From NCBI RefSeq assembly GCF_014932895.1, contig NZ_JACYOF010000002.1:992001-1056000 (forward strand): 64,000 nucleotides of DNA, in the 5' to 3' direction. Each line of letters begins with the position of its first letter. Position 1 is the first letter of the stretch. Below are positions 36,476 to 45,056 of this stretch, one piece after another. The notes under the pieces are model-generated. The model was not told the origin of the DNA. It worked only from the letters and a program-made list of their open reading frames with translations, and made no database searches. The translations under genes and the position numbers were made by a program. Source of the stretch: Bacillus thuringiensis (lineage in GTDB: Bacteria; Bacillota; Bacilli; Bacillales; Bacillaceae_G).

Positions 36476-37531
36476 TTATTTTTTATAAATTTGATCGAAT
36501 ACGCCGCCATCATTAAAATGTTTTTCCTGCGCTTTTTTCCAACCACCAAATAGTTCATCTACTGTAAATAATTGAACTTTTGGAAATTGTGATGCGTACT
36601 TTTCTGCTACTTTTTCGTTGCGAGGGCGATAAAAGTTTTTCGCAGCAATTTCTTGCCCTTTTTCTGAATACAAGTATTCAAGATACCCTTCTGCCACTTT
36701 TCTCGTTCCTTTTTTATCAGCTACTTTATCTACAACAGCTACCGGTGGTTCTGCTAGTATACTAATTGGAGGTGTTACAATTTCAAATTTATCTTTTCCC
36801 AGCTCTTTTTGTGATAGTAATGCTTCGTTTTCCCAAGCGATTAACACATCACCAATTCCTTTTTCAACGAAAGTTGTCGTTGCTCCGCGTGCTCCTGAAT
36901 CTAGTACTTCTACGTTTTTATAAATTTGGCCGACAAACTCTTTCGCCTTATCTTCACTATTGTTATACTTTTTCAGCGCATACCCCCATGCTCCTAAATA
37001 GTTCCAACGTGCTCCCCCAGATGTTTTCGGATTTGGTGTAATAACAGACACACCTTTTTTCGTTAAATCATCCCAATCTTTAATTCCTTTCGGATTACCT
37101 TTTCGCACAAGAAATACAATTGTCGATGTGTATGGAGTGGAGTTATCCGCAAGTCGCTTCTGCCAATCTTCTGCTAGCTGTTTTTTCTTACTAATTGCAT
37201 CAATATCATAAGCGAGTGCTAGCGTTACAACGTCTGCTTCTAACCCATCAATAACAGAACGTGCCTGGCTTCCAGATCCCCCATGTGATTGCTTTACGTT
37301 CACTGTTTGACCATGTTTCTCTTTCCAGTACTTCGTAAAATCTTTATTAAAATCTTGATATAACTCACGTGTTGGATCATATGAAACATTTAAAAGTTCG
37401 ACTGTCTTCTTATCTACGCTTCCTTCAGAATCGTTAGTTGAGGTTGCCGAGCCACATCCCGATAAAAGGACAACTGCTGATAATAAAACACCTGTACTTT
37501 TCATTAATGCTGTCTTACCCCACTGTTTCAT
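36476..37531 (-). CDS. Sulfate/thiosulfate-binding lipoprotein
   Basis: 351 residues from the ATG at 37531, chosen because GGGGGG lies seven to twelve bases upstream and a signal peptide follows at once. The ATG at 37579 would add 16 polar residues before it. Lipobox LLSGC near residue 26 predicts a lipoprotein anchored outside the membrane. Family motifs are [36 protein letters not shown] (ligand-binding loop) and [15 protein letters not shown]. It captures sulfate or thiosulfate for the CysTWA transporter encoded downstream. First gene of the operon, preceded by an attenuator-like leader. Confidence 0.92.
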   Translation of the reverse strand: MKQWGKTALMKSTGVLLSAVVLLSGCGSATSTNDSEGSVDKKTVELLNVSYDPTRELYQDFNKDFTKYWKEKHGQTVNVKQSHGGSGSQARSVIDGLEADVVTLALAYDIDAISKKKQLAEDWQKRLADNSTPYTSTIVFLVRKGNPKGIKDWDDLTKKGVSVITPNPKTSGGARWNYLGAWGYALKKYNNSEDKAKEFVGQIYKNVEVLDSGARGATTTFVEKGIGDVLIAWENEALLSQKELGKDKFEIVTPPISILAEPPVAVVDKVADKKGTRKVAEGYLEYLYSEKGQEIAAKNFYRPRNEKVAEKYASQFPKVQLFTVDELFGGWKKAQEKHFNDGGVFDQIYKK

Positions 37532-37552
37532 ATATAAAGCCCCCCTAGTTTG

Positions 37553-37632
37553 TACAATAGAAAAAGGCACACAATTCATTCACAAAAGTGAACGTTGTGC
37601 GCCTTCAGTTTCTCTGATTAGCTTCTATTGTA
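37553..37632 (-). promoter_or_regulatory. Attenuator-like leader hairpin of the sulfate operon
   Basis: On the minus strand TACAATAGAA (37632-37623) opens the element. Next comes a strong stem GGCGCACAAC.../...GTTGTGTGCC type (37603-37566) with T5, and then TTCTATTGTA (37562-37553), the exact complement of the opening arm. The inner part is a standard intrinsic terminator located 22 bases before the ribosome site region. The enclosing 10-base stem is unusual. No known riboswitch class recognised. Confidence 0.5.
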
Positions 37633-37732
37633 TTCTGTTTGATTTCTTTTCATTTTAATTCCGTAATTCACATGTGTCAACTTGGAATTCACTTTTATTC
37701 ATTCGGAGCTTTATACAAATATCATCTACAAT

Positions 37733-37792
37733 TTACTTCATCATTCGCATGTTAAAACCACTCCTACTACCGCAGCGGATAAATATATTCAT
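37733..37792 (-). CDS. Candidate Fur-controlled basic micropeptide
   Basis: 19-codon frame MNIFIRCGSRSGFNMRMMK, net basic (three Arg, one Lys, no acidic residue), with GAGGGG five bases before the ATG and a near-consensus Fur box directly upstream. B. subtilis has small Fur-regulated basic proteins (FbpA, FbpB, FbpC), which suggests this type of gene, but I do not recognise the sequence. The reading frame is short enough to arise by chance; the combination of operator, ribosome site and composition is the support. Confidence 0.35.
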   Translation of the reverse strand: MNIFIRCGSRSGFNMRMMK

Positions 37793-37804
37793 ACACCCCT
37801 CAAA

Positions 37805-37819
37805 TGATAACCATTATCA
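37805..37819 (-). promoter_or_regulatory. Fur box-like 7-1-7 dyad
   Basis: TGATAACCATTATCA fits the 7-1-7 Fur consensus TGATAAT-N-ATTATCA with one mismatch. It overlaps a possible -10 (GATAAT on the minus strand) upstream of the micropeptide frame. Confidence 0.55.
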
Positions 37820-37850
37820 ACATGTAAGAAAATAAAAAAACTATCTATTT

Positions 37851-38102
37851 TTATTTTCTACATAAGTACGCTTTCCGGTCATTTTTAAACAATAAATAAT
37901 GCGCTGTATGAACTTTTCTCTCTAAATAATCGATTGAATACGTACTGGATGGATCTACCAAATCCCCAATTGCCCCTGAAAGATGATCAATTACTTGTTG
38001 TAATGTTTCTAAGTTCTTCTTTTCACTTTCCGCATTCATTTCATCCATAATGTCACAAATCAAATATTGTACGTTCCGTAAGCGTAATTCCTTTTGTTCC
38101 AT
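37851..38102 (-). CDS. Small conserved-looking protein, unknown function
   Basis: 83 residues from the ATG at 38102, which has GGAGGG eight bases upstream; an earlier ATG (38120) would place that site inside the coding region. The protein is predicted helical and soluble (RNVQYLICDIMDEMNAES, then LETLQQVIDHLSGAIGDL), with a basic C-terminus. Spo0E-type phosphatases are of similar size, but their SQxLD motif is absent, so I do not assign it. Single gene. Confidence 0.6.
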   Translation of the reverse strand: MEQKELRLRNVQYLICDIMDEMNAESEKKNLETLQQVIDHLSGAIGDLVDPSSTYSIDYLERKVHTAHYLLFKNDRKAYLCRK

Positions 38103-38211
38103 GCATATATCCCTCCGCATTAGTTATATTACGGTTTAAATATATGGGGTTATAGCTTAGTCAATTCTCAAAAACAAAAGATACCCCCCATTTAGAGGGA
38201 TACCTTTCTTT

Positions 38212-39744
38212 TTACACTTGCATCGCTTTCTCTCTTAATGCTCTTCTTAACAACTTACCCGTTGTATTCTTCGGTAGCTCTGTTAAAAACTCGATGCTCT
38301 TTGGCACTTTATATTTTGCTAAATGTAACGTGCAGTAATGCATTAGTTCTTCTTCTGTTACGTTTGTTTGTTTCAGGACGACGTAAGCTCGCACTGCTTC
38401 TCCTAAGTTTTCATCAGGAACACCGATTACGACAACTTCAGCTACTGACTCGTGTGTATATAATACTTCCTCTACTTCACGAGGATATACGTTATAACCA
38501 CCAACTAAGACGATATCTTTTTTACGGTCAACAATATAGAAGTAACCTTCTTCATCCATTTTTGCTAAGTCGCCTGTATATAGCCAGCCATCTTTTAGTG
38601 TCGCTGCTGTATCTTCTGGTGCATTATAGTAACCCTTCATAACATTAGGACCGCGGACAATTAATTCCCCGACTGCGCCGACAGGTACTTCTTCCCCAAG
38701 TTCATTCACAATTTTGTTTTCTACATGCCAAATATTTGTACCGATTGATCCTGGTTTACGAGGACGATCTAACGGATTGAAACATGTAACTGGTGATGCT
38801 TCTGATAAACCGTATCCTTCTGAAACGATCACGTCAAAACGTTTTTCAAAGTTTTGCAGAAGAGCAACAGGCATTGACGCACCACCTGAAATACAGAGAC
38901 GAAGCGTCTTCACATCTTCTGCGCTTGCTTCTTCAAATAAATATAAGTAGTTATACATCGTCGGTACACCAGCAAAAATCGTTGGCTCATACGTACGACA
39001 AATACGGAACACTTCTTTCGGACTAAATTTCGGTAACATTAAAATCGTCGCACCATTTACAATCGGTGCATTTACTGCAACTGTTAAACAGAATACATGG
39101 AACATCGGTAGTGCCGCAACGACGCGATCATCGGCAGTAAATTGTAAATACGACGCCACATCATTCGCGTTACTATATAAATTTTTATGCGTTAACATAG
39201 CACCTTTTGGCTTTCCAGTTGTACCTGAAGTGTATAAAATAACGGCTACATCTTCTTCGTCTAGTTCAGGACCTTCGTATTGTAAATCTCCAGCCCCTAC
39301 AAAACTAGTAAACGTTTTCATTTTTTCGGTTTCTATATGGTTAAAATCTGATGAGGTTTCGCATATGATGATGTGTTCTAGTGAAGGAAGTCTTGTTGTA
39401 AGAGATTGTATAACAGGTAGAAGGACGTCGAGTACGATGATTGTTTTTACATCTCCATTTTGTAAAATATAATGCATTTCGTCTGCTGTATAAATTGGAT
39501 TAACCGGTATGACAGTTGCTCCGGCTTTCATTGTTCCGTATAAACCGACCAAAAAATGTGGTGAATTCCCAACAACTAACGCGACATTGTCCCCTTTTCC
39601 AATGCCCATTGCTGCTAAATTGCCAGAAAACCTTGTGACCATTTTGTTTAATTGGTCATAAGAGACCGACTGATCCATAAAAACATAAGCCGGTTTATCC
39701 CCCTTCTTTTTCGCCGTTTCAGCCAAAGATTGAACGAGATTCAC
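38212..39744 (-). CDS. lcfB: Long-chain fatty acid-CoA ligase
   Basis: 510 residues of the ANL (AMP-binding) superfamily. P-loop YTSGTTGKPKGAMLTH (about 172-187), adenylation motif GYGLSEASP, YTGDLAKMDEEGYF, hinge VDRKKDIVLVGGYNVYP, and catalytic Lys near the end in NTTGKLLRR. It activates fatty acids with ATP and CoA at the membrane face for degradation. Length and order match B. subtilis YhfL (LcfB), and the yhfH-yhfI-lplJ genes nearby support the synteny. GTG start with AGGTGGGG five bases upstream. An AT-rich palindrome lies over the probable promoter. Confidence 0.9.
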   Translation of the reverse strand: MNLVQSLAETAKKKGDKPAYVFMDQSVSYDQLNKMVTRFSGNLAAMGIGKGDNVALVVGNSPHFLVGLYGTMKAGATVIPVNPIYTADEMHYILQNGDVKTIIVLDVLLPVIQSLTTRLPSLEHIIICETSSDFNHIETEKMKTFTSFVGAGDLQYEGPELDEEDVAVILYTSGTTGKPKGAMLTHKNLYSNANDVASYLQFTADDRVVAALPMFHVFCLTVAVNAPIVNGATILMLPKFSPKEVFRICRTYEPTIFAGVPTMYNYLYLFEEASAEDVKTLRLCISGGASMPVALLQNFEKRFDVIVSEGYGLSEASPVTCFNPLDRPRKPGSIGTNIWHVENKIVNELGEEVPVGAVGELIVRGPNVMKGYYNAPEDTAATLKDGWLYTGDLAKMDEEGYFYIVDRKKDIVLVGGYNVYPREVEEVLYTHESVAEVVVIGVPDENLGEAVRAYVVLKQTNVTEEELMHYCTLHLAKYKVPKSIEFLTELPKNTTGKLLRRALREKAMQV

Positions 39745-39765
39745 ACAAACCCCACCTTTATAAAA

Positions 39766-39789
39766 TTTAGAATATTTAAAAATTCTAAA
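39766..39789 (-). promoter_or_regulatory. Palindrome in the lcfB promoter region
   Basis: TTTAGAAT-ATTTAAAA-ATTCTAAA, an 8-base inverted repeat with an AT-only centre, 22 bases before the start codon. Possible operator; it does not match the FadR or FapR consensus as I recall them. Confidence 0.35.
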
Positions 39790-39963
39790 TTAATTATATT
39801 AAAAGAAAATTAAAGTGGCAAGTGATATTCTATTAACTGCATATACACGGAGTATTTCCTATCGAATGACTTTGGAAAGATAAGGTGATTATACTTACCA
39901 GCAAATTATTAAACTCGTACAGAAATCATTTTAGGATAATATGCCCCTTTTTATGGTAGGTGA

Positions 39964-40056
39964 AATTTTATCGGCAATTTTTCGGATTTATCGACCGCAA
40001 CTCGAATTTTATCGGCGATTCGACAAAGAATATCGACTTACCGACAAAAAGTGACA
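39964..40056 (+). repeat. Dispersed short repeat, copy 3 (extended)
   Basis: TTTATCGGC, TTTATCGACC, TTTATCGGCGATTCGACAAA and TATCGACTTACCGACAAAAA follow each other. The last part equals copies at 381-408 and 2922-2950. The gap 39745-40106 holds no gene besides this and the two flanking regulatory stems. Confidence 0.65.
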
Positions 40057-40072
40057 AGTTATATGGAAATAA

Positions 40073-40100
40073 GGGAGGCTGTCTTGTATGACAGCCTCCC
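40073..40100. terminator. Terminator of lplJ
   Basis: GGGAGGCTGTC-TTGTAT-GACAGCCTCCC, an 11-base perfect stem just beyond the lplJ stop. Confidence 0.8.
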
Positions 40101-40106
40101 TCATTT

Positions 40107-41096
40107 TTAGAAGAATAAATATAAGAAATCTTCTGTTGTAATATTACCGAAGTAACGCGCGATATCTACACCTTCTAAAGCTACGGTAAATGCGTCTTTA
40201 TCAAATTGTACGCCTGTTAAACGCTCTTCAATATCATGAACATCTAGTGAACCGAAGAAGTCACCGTAAATTTTACATTCTGTTACTGTTCCTTTTTTCA
40301 CTTCAAGACGAACGTCAACTTGTCCAACTGGGAAGCGATGTGAATGTTGTAAGTTGAATTTCGGAGACTTTCCATAGTTCCAGTCCCAATTGCGGTAGCG
40401 CTCTTCAGAAAGTTTATAGATTTCTTTCCAATCATCTTCTGTCAATTCGTATGTTGGAATTTCTGTTTCACCTTCAAAAATTGTTTCTAGAAGAAGTTGT
40501 CTAAACTCTTCTGTCGTCATTTTTTCGTTTAGGAACTCTGTAATGTTCGCAACGCGGCTACGAATTGATTTAATTCCTTTTGATTGAATCTTATCCATTT
40601 TTACTTTTAACGCTGATACGACGTGATCGATTTCAGAGTCAAATAGTAACGTACCGTGACTGAACATACGACCTTTCGTTGAAAACTGTGCGTTACCTGA
40701 AATTTTTCTACCTTCAGCTAAAATGTCGTTTCGACCACTTAGTTCTGCATTTACGCCTAATTTACCAAGCGCTTTCGTTACAGGCTCAGTGAATTTTTTG
40801 AAGTTGCTGAAACTATCTCCATCATCTTTCGTAATAAAGCTGAAGTTTAAGTTTCCTAAATCGTGATATACTGCGCCTCCACCTGATAGACGACGAACGA
40901 CGTGAATTCCTTTTTCTTTTACATAATCTGCATTGATTTCTTCTACCGTGTTTTGGTTTTTACCAATGATAATCGAAGGTTCGTTAATGTAGAACAGTAA
41001 GTATGTTTCGTTAATATCTAAGTTTTTCACACAATATTCTTCAATTGCTAAGTTTATCGTAGGATCTGTAATCCCTTTATTATCAATAAATAACAT
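40107..41096 (-). CDS. lplJ: Lipoate-protein ligase (LplJ-type)
   Basis: 329 residues. The lipoate/ATP site motif RRLSGGGAVYHDLGNLNFSF is at about 69-88, preceded by IIIGKNQNTVEEIN. The C-terminal domain (about 250-329) ends FFGSLDVHDIEERLTG and GVDIARYFGNITTEDFLYLFF, as in B. subtilis LplJ (YhfJ). It attaches free lipoate to E2 and GcvH proteins. The start is nine bases after the yhfI stop, so both are in one operon. GAGGTG lies six bases before the ATG. Confidence 0.92.
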   Translation of the reverse strand: MLFIDNKGITDPTINLAIEEYCVKNLDINETYLLFYINEPSIIIGKNQNTVEEINADYVKEKGIHVVRRLSGGGAVYHDLGNLNFSFITKDDGDSFSNFKKFTEPVTKALGKLGVNAELSGRNDILAEGRKISGNAQFSTKGRMFSHGTLLFDSEIDHVVSALKVKMDKIQSKGIKSIRSRVANITEFLNEKMTTEEFRQLLLETIFEGETEIPTYELTEDDWKEIYKLSEERYRNWDWNYGKSPKFNLQHSHRFPVGQVDVRLEVKKGTVTECKIYGDFFGSLDVHDIEERLTGVQFDKDAFTVALEGVDIARYFGNITTEDFLYLFF

Positions 41097-41105
41097 CGTA
41101 TCACC

Positions 41106-41840
41106 TCATGAATTCCAAACGTAACCACTATGTGCTAGCGTAATATGGCCACTGAAAATTTGTTTTGCTTCTGTTACTAAATCAGATGGATTGCCTGTAT
41201 GCGGTAAGTGCGTTAATAAAAGCTCTTTTACATTCGCATCTTTCGCAATACTTGCTACTTCTGTACTATTCATATGCCCTGCTTTTGCGGCTTCTTGATG
41301 TGCATACATATTACACTCACAAATGAAAAGATCGGCATCTTTTGTAAATGGAATAAATTCAGGAATATAACTTGAATCAGCGCTGTATACAATAACATCA
41401 TCACCAGCTGTAATGCGCATCGCAAAGCATGTAACAGGATGAACCGTTTTTAAGAATGAAATGGAAAATGGTCCAACTTGAAGCGTTTCTTCTGGATTGT
41501 ACGCGATTCCTTTCGTATGCGGTTCATGCGTTAAAGAACGGAATCCATTCTCATCAAACGTATGACCATAAATCGGTAATTCCAGTAGTTGTCCCTTTGT
41601 TGCACTCGTAATTAATCTCGCATATTGCAGCACCCCAATGTCTGCAACATGATCATGATGATAGTGCGACAGTACAACTGCATCTATATCAGATGGTGTT
41701 ATATATTTCTGAAGCTGTGCTAGTACACCACTACCACAGTCTACAAGTAAACGAAAACCATCGTGTTCAAACAAATACCCCGACGTTGCTTCTCCCACTT
41801 CTGGAAAGCCGCCCCAAAAGCCGACAACAGTCATTTTCAT
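41106..41840 (-). CDS. yhfI: MBL-fold metal-dependent hydrolase (YhfI-like)
   Basis: 244 residues. Zinc motif SHYHHDHVADIG with His59, His61, Asp63 and His64; later ligands are in TVHPVTCFAM, VYSADSSYI (Asp) and LLTHLPH. The domain belongs to the RNase Z-like branch of the metallo-beta-lactamase fold. The substrate is not known. Length and position before lplJ match B. subtilis yhfI. GGAAGG lies eight bases before the ATG. Confidence 0.85.
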   Translation of the reverse strand: MKMTVVGFWGGFPEVGEATSGYLFEHDGFRLLVDCGSGVLAQLQKYITPSDIDAVVLSHYHHDHVADIGVLQYARLITSATKGQLLELPIYGHTFDENGFRSLTHEPHTKGIAYNPEETLQVGPFSISFLKTVHPVTCFAMRITAGDDVIVYSADSSYIPEFIPFTKDADLFICECNMYAHQEAAKAGHMNSTEVASIAKDANVKELLLTHLPHTGNPSDLVTEAKQIFSGHITLAHSGYVWNS

Positions 41841-42043
41841 ATGTATCCTTCCTTTCTAAAACCAAGTAGCAATGCAGTTTTTCTCCGTACTTGAGAAAGT
41901 TTTTTACTTACATCCTACATTGTTAACTATAATCCATTTCCTAAACTTTTTCATTAATTTTCAATTTTGTTATAAAACAGTTGTTGACTTTTATTTTTTG
42001 TACTAATACAATGATAGTAAGAAATGGAAATGGAGGGATTGAC

Positions 42044-42172
42044 ATGATCGATCAACCAATGGAGTTTTTCAGAAATTTACCGACGAAAACTTGCGCACAC
42101 TGTGGGAAAGAAATTGATGAGCAGCACGAAGCATACCATAACAAATGTGACGATTGCGTTCACGAAGAATAG
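42044..42172 (+). CDS. yhfH: YhfH-type small zinc-ribbon-like protein
   Basis: 42 residues from the ATG at 42044, where GGAGGG lies six bases upstream; longer in-frame extensions lack a ribosome site. Two CxxC knuckles, CAHCG and CDDC, about 21 residues apart suggest a bound metal ion. The start MIDQPMEFFRNLPTKTC is close to B. subtilis YhfH, and yhfI is the divergent neighbour, as expected from synteny. Function unknown. Confidence 0.8.
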   Translation: MIDQPMEFFRNLPTKTCAHCGKEIDEQHEAYHNKCDDCVHEE

Positions 42173-42192
42173 TAGTTTGTGAACATAAAAAA

Positions 42193-42215
42193 CCTAGCAG
42201 ACATAGTCTACTAGG
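42193..42215. terminator. Terminator between yhfH and the LacI gene
   Basis: CCTAG-C-AGAC-ATA-GTCT-A-CTAGG stem; overlaps the last bases of the convergent LacI-family gene. Confidence 0.6.
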
Positions 42216-43224
42216 CTAATAACATCGTATCCTTCATCGTTGAACCTTTCACCAAGAGCTCCAGTTCAAACTCATACAATTCTTTTTTACGATAATTTTT
42301 CGTATGAATTTTATCCATCATCAGGTCGACAACTTTTCGAGCCATTTCATCGATTGGCTGTTCAATTGTCGTAATACCTGGTTCTGTAATCTGCGATAAA
42401 ATTTGATTATCAAAACCAATAACAGCAAGATCATCTGGAATGCTCCAATTATGGCGTTTCGCCTCTGAGATAATTCCAGCTGCAACCTCGTCGCCTCCTG
42501 CCAAAATCGCGGTAGGATTTTTTTTGTCCTTTAATACTTCATGGAATATTCGCTTTCCATCGTCCCAAGAGAAAGCGTTTTCAAGAAAATCAATTGCTTC
42601 CACTTCTCTACTCTTTTCAGTAATAGCACGCAAAAAGCCCATTTTTCGCTGTTGGCTAACTACTTTGGTTTCGTTACCACGGCAAAAAATAAGATTACGA
42701 TATCCTTGCTCTAACACATGCTTCGCAGCTATGTATGCTCCTTGCGCATGATCAAACTTCACTGTTGGAATATTTGCTTCCTCAATATATTCATTACATA
42801 ACACGATTGGACCATGTTGTAAGTACGGCTCTACATCTTCCCACGGATTTTCTAGTGAACATAGAATAATCCCATCTACTTGTTTCGTAGATAATAATTG
42901 TAAATACTCCATCTCTTTTTCCGGTAAATATCTTGTTTGACAAATAATCAGTTTATATTTATGTTCAGAAGCAGCAATCTCGATTGCTTCAATAAATCGA
43001 CTGAAGAAAGGATTTGTGATCCTTGGAACTAGCACCGCAATTGTTTCTGTTTTTTGTTTACGAAGCCTTCTCGCCGCAGAATTCGGAACGAAGCCTAAAT
43101 GCTTCATTGCTAATTGAACCCTTTTTTTCTTCTCATCTGAAACATATGGATGATTATTAATCACCCTAGAAACCGTTGTCCTTGATAACCCCGCTAATTT
43201 CGCCACGTCCTCGATAGTCGACAC
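42211..43224 (-). CDS. LacI-family transcriptional regulator
   Basis: 337 residues from the GTG at 43224, with AAAGGGGGAG six bases upstream; the earlier ATG would add 23 residues in front of the DNA-binding domain. Helix-turn-helix TIEDVAKLAGLSRTTVSRVI (3-22), hinge helix PNSAARRLR, then a periplasmic-binding-protein-like core. DegA of B. subtilis is of equal length, but I cannot prove orthology. A CRE-like operator lies 20 bases upstream of its start, implying autoregulation or CcpA control. No sugar genes adjoin it. Confidence 0.9.
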   Translation of the reverse strand: MSTIEDVAKLAGLSRTTVSRVINNHPYVSDEKKKRVQLAMKHLGFVPNSAARRLRKQKTETIAVLVPRITNPFFSRFIEAIEIAASEHKYKLIICQTRYLPEKEMEYLQLLSTKQVDGIILCSLENPWEDVEPYLQHGPIVLCNEYIEEANIPTVKFDHAQGAYIAAKHVLEQGYRNLIFCRGNETKVVSQQRKMGFLRAITEKSREVEAIDFLENAFSWDDGKRIFHEVLKDKKNPTAILAGGDEVAAGIISEAKRHNWSIPDDLAVIGFDNQILSQITEPGITTIEQPIDEMARKVVDLMMDKIHTKNYRKKELYEFELELLVKGSTMKDTMLLA

Positions 43225-43243
43225 GAAATTCTCCCCCTTTGCA

Positions 43244-43257
43244 TGAAAACGTTTTCT
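43244..43257. promoter_or_regulatory. LacI/CcpA-type operator
   Basis: TGAAAACGTTTTCT is a near-perfect palindrome with a central CG, matching LacI-family and CRE sites, immediately upstream of the LacI-family gene. Confidence 0.6.
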
Positions 43258-43420
43258 TACTCTAAGTATATAGTATATTATTGGAAACTGCAATACAGGT
43301 TCTTATGATTTTACTATATTAATATTATACATAGGGAAAAGTCTGTTAATGGGAGGGGAAAACATACTACTTTTAGAAATTTACAGTAGGCATATTTATA
43401 AAAATGGAGGATGACATTTC

Positions 43421-44362
43421 ATGAATCGGACGGATCGTTTATTAGCTATATTAATTGAATTACAAAGAAGACAAACTGTTACAGCACAAAGCTTAGCTGA
43501 AAAATTCGAGACAAGTATAAGAACTATTTATCGAGATATGGATGCGCTTAGCGAATCTGGTGTTCCTATTTTTTCAATGCCCGGTTATGGTTATTCATTA
43601 ATGGATGGCTATTTCTTACCCCCCATTCAGCTTACGCCAGAAGAGGCTGTTACTCTTTTATTAGGCGGTGATTATATTGAGAAAACTTTCACTTCTTCTT
43701 TTTCTGTACATGCGCGATCAGCAAAAGAGAAACTTGAGGTTGTCCTCCCTACTGATCAACAAAAGAAGGTTGAGGAATTACGGGGAACTTTCCGTTTCCT
43801 TTCTCCTATATTTTCCAACCAGCAAGCCGAGCAAGAAAAACTAGAGAGTCAACTTTTCTTATTGCAAGAAGCGATTCAAAAAGAACAAGCTATATCGTTC
43901 TCCTATCGTAAACCAAGGGAAACTACAAAAACAAAACGGATTGTTCATCCTTACGGTTTAGTTAATATTTCAGGAATTTGGTACATCGTTGCTCATTGCT
44001 TACTTCGAAAACAAATACGTAATTTTCGTTTAGACCGTATGGATACATTACAGCAAGAACAAGAATTTTTTACAAAACCGAAAGACTTTTCTTTGCAAGA
44101 CTATCAACCTGAAAACAATCGCACTGTTACGATTCATTTATTGTTCCCATCTCATATTGCACATAAAATTATTGAATCACGATACTTTTTTATAGATTCA
44201 TACGATCATAAAGATAATGGGTTTCATGTCTTTTTGAAATCAAGAAACATAGACGAAGTATTTCAATGGGTATTAAGTTGGGGGAGCCAAGTACAAGTAC
44301 TAGAACCAAAAATTCTTTCCGAGAAAATACGTGATGAAGCAAAAAAAATGTTAACACTTTAA
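43421..44362 (+). CDS. WYL-domain transcriptional regulator (YafY-like)
   Basis: 313 residues. N-terminal helix-turn-helix (HTH_11 type): RLLAILIELQRRQTVTAQSL and SIRTIYRDMDALSESGVPI. The WYL domain follows (about 140-310) with ISFSYRKPRETTKTKRIVHP, GLVNISGIWYIVAHC (motif W-Y-I) and RNFRLDRM. WYL regulators bind ligands through that domain. GGAGG lies ten bases before the ATG. The DinB-family gene 92 bases downstream may be its target, a pairing often seen in bacilli. Confidence 0.9.
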   Translation: MNRTDRLLAILIELQRRQTVTAQSLAEKFETSIRTIYRDMDALSESGVPIFSMPGYGYSLMDGYFLPPIQLTPEEAVTLLLGGDYIEKTFTSSFSVHARSAKEKLEVVLPTDQQKKVEELRGTFRFLSPIFSNQQAEQEKLESQLFLLQEAIQKEQAISFSYRKPRETTKTKRIVHPYGLVNISGIWYIVAHCLLRKQIRNFRLDRMDTLQQEQEFFTKPKDFSLQDYQPENNRTVTIHLLFPSHIAHKIIESRYFFIDSYDHKDNGFHVFLKSRNIDEVFQWVLSWGSQVQVLEPKILSEKIRDEAKKMLTL

Positions 44363-44454
44363 TTTTTTTATTTCACTACTGACATAATGTTGTCAGCATC
44401 ACTTCTTTATTGTAGGTATTAACAAATACATTTTCATAAAAAGGAGCTAACAAT

Positions 44455-44955
44455 ATGAACAAATTTGAGGATTTAGCGACGTATTATATAGAGGAATTAG
44501 AAAAGTACTCTCTCGAACAATTTAGAATGAAACCTTCTACAGAAGAATGGTCTCTTGGTCAAATGTATAATCATTTACTTTCGGCTACATATATGCAGTT
44601 AGATGCAATTGCGAAATGTAAAACTGAAGCGCCATCTGTAACTAACAAAAAAACGGGTATGGGTGAAAAAGTATATATAATGGGTGCTTTCCCTGACATA
44701 CAAATAAAATTACCAGATCATCCGGGATATACACCCGAAAATCCAACTAACAAAGAGGAAGTACAAGAACGTTTTCTGGAATTAATTACAGTTGTTAAAA
44801 ACATTGAGCCAACACTTACTTCTATTCCAAATGATTGTAAAGTCGAGCACCCCGGGCTTGGTTACTTAAACGCGGCAGAATGGTTCCAGCTCATTTCTAT
44901 GCATTTTGCACATCATCTTCGTCAGAAAGAAAGATTGGAACTTAAGGTTTGCTAA
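44455..44955 (+). CDS. DinB-family (YfiT-like) metal-dependent protein
   Basis: 166 residues, four-helix bundle pattern. Candidate metal histidines are in MYNHLLSATYMQLD (about 36-49) and SMHFAHHLRQKERL (about 148-161), the standard DinB spacing. The family includes thiol-dependent transferases and hydrolases (BST type); the substrate is unknown. AAAGGAG lies eight bases before the ATG. Probably linked to the WYL regulator upstream. A strong terminator follows. Confidence 0.85.
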   Translation: MNKFEDLATYYIEELEKYSLEQFRMKPSTEEWSLGQMYNHLLSATYMQLDAIAKCKTEAPSVTNKKTGMGEKVYIMGAFPDIQIKLPDHPGYTPENPTNKEEVQERFLELITVVKNIEPTLTSIPNDCKVEHPGLGYLNAAEWFQLISMHFAHHLRQKERLELKVC

Positions 44956-44974
44956 GTGTAAACACTTCTACTAA

Positions 44975-45009
44975 AAAAGACTCCCAATATGCAATACTGG
45001 GAGTCTTTT
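44975..45009 (+). terminator. Terminator of the dinB-type gene, with shared AATATGCAA loop
   Basis: AAAAGACTCCCA (44975-44986) pairs with TGGGAGTCTTTT (44998-45009). The loop ATATGCAATAC resembles the loop sequences before the other two PH-like modules. Confidence 0.8.
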
Positions 45010-45056
45010 CAATTTTGATGCAATATTCCTTCCTCTATATAAAAGGAATGTATACA

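Noticed and set aside
37553-37632. S-box or T-box identity for the sulfate leader
   Set aside because: Neither the S-box core nor the T-box GGTGG element is present; left as an unclassified attenuator-like element.
37851-38102. Spo0E-type phosphatase
   Set aside because: Size is similar but the SQxLD signature is missing.
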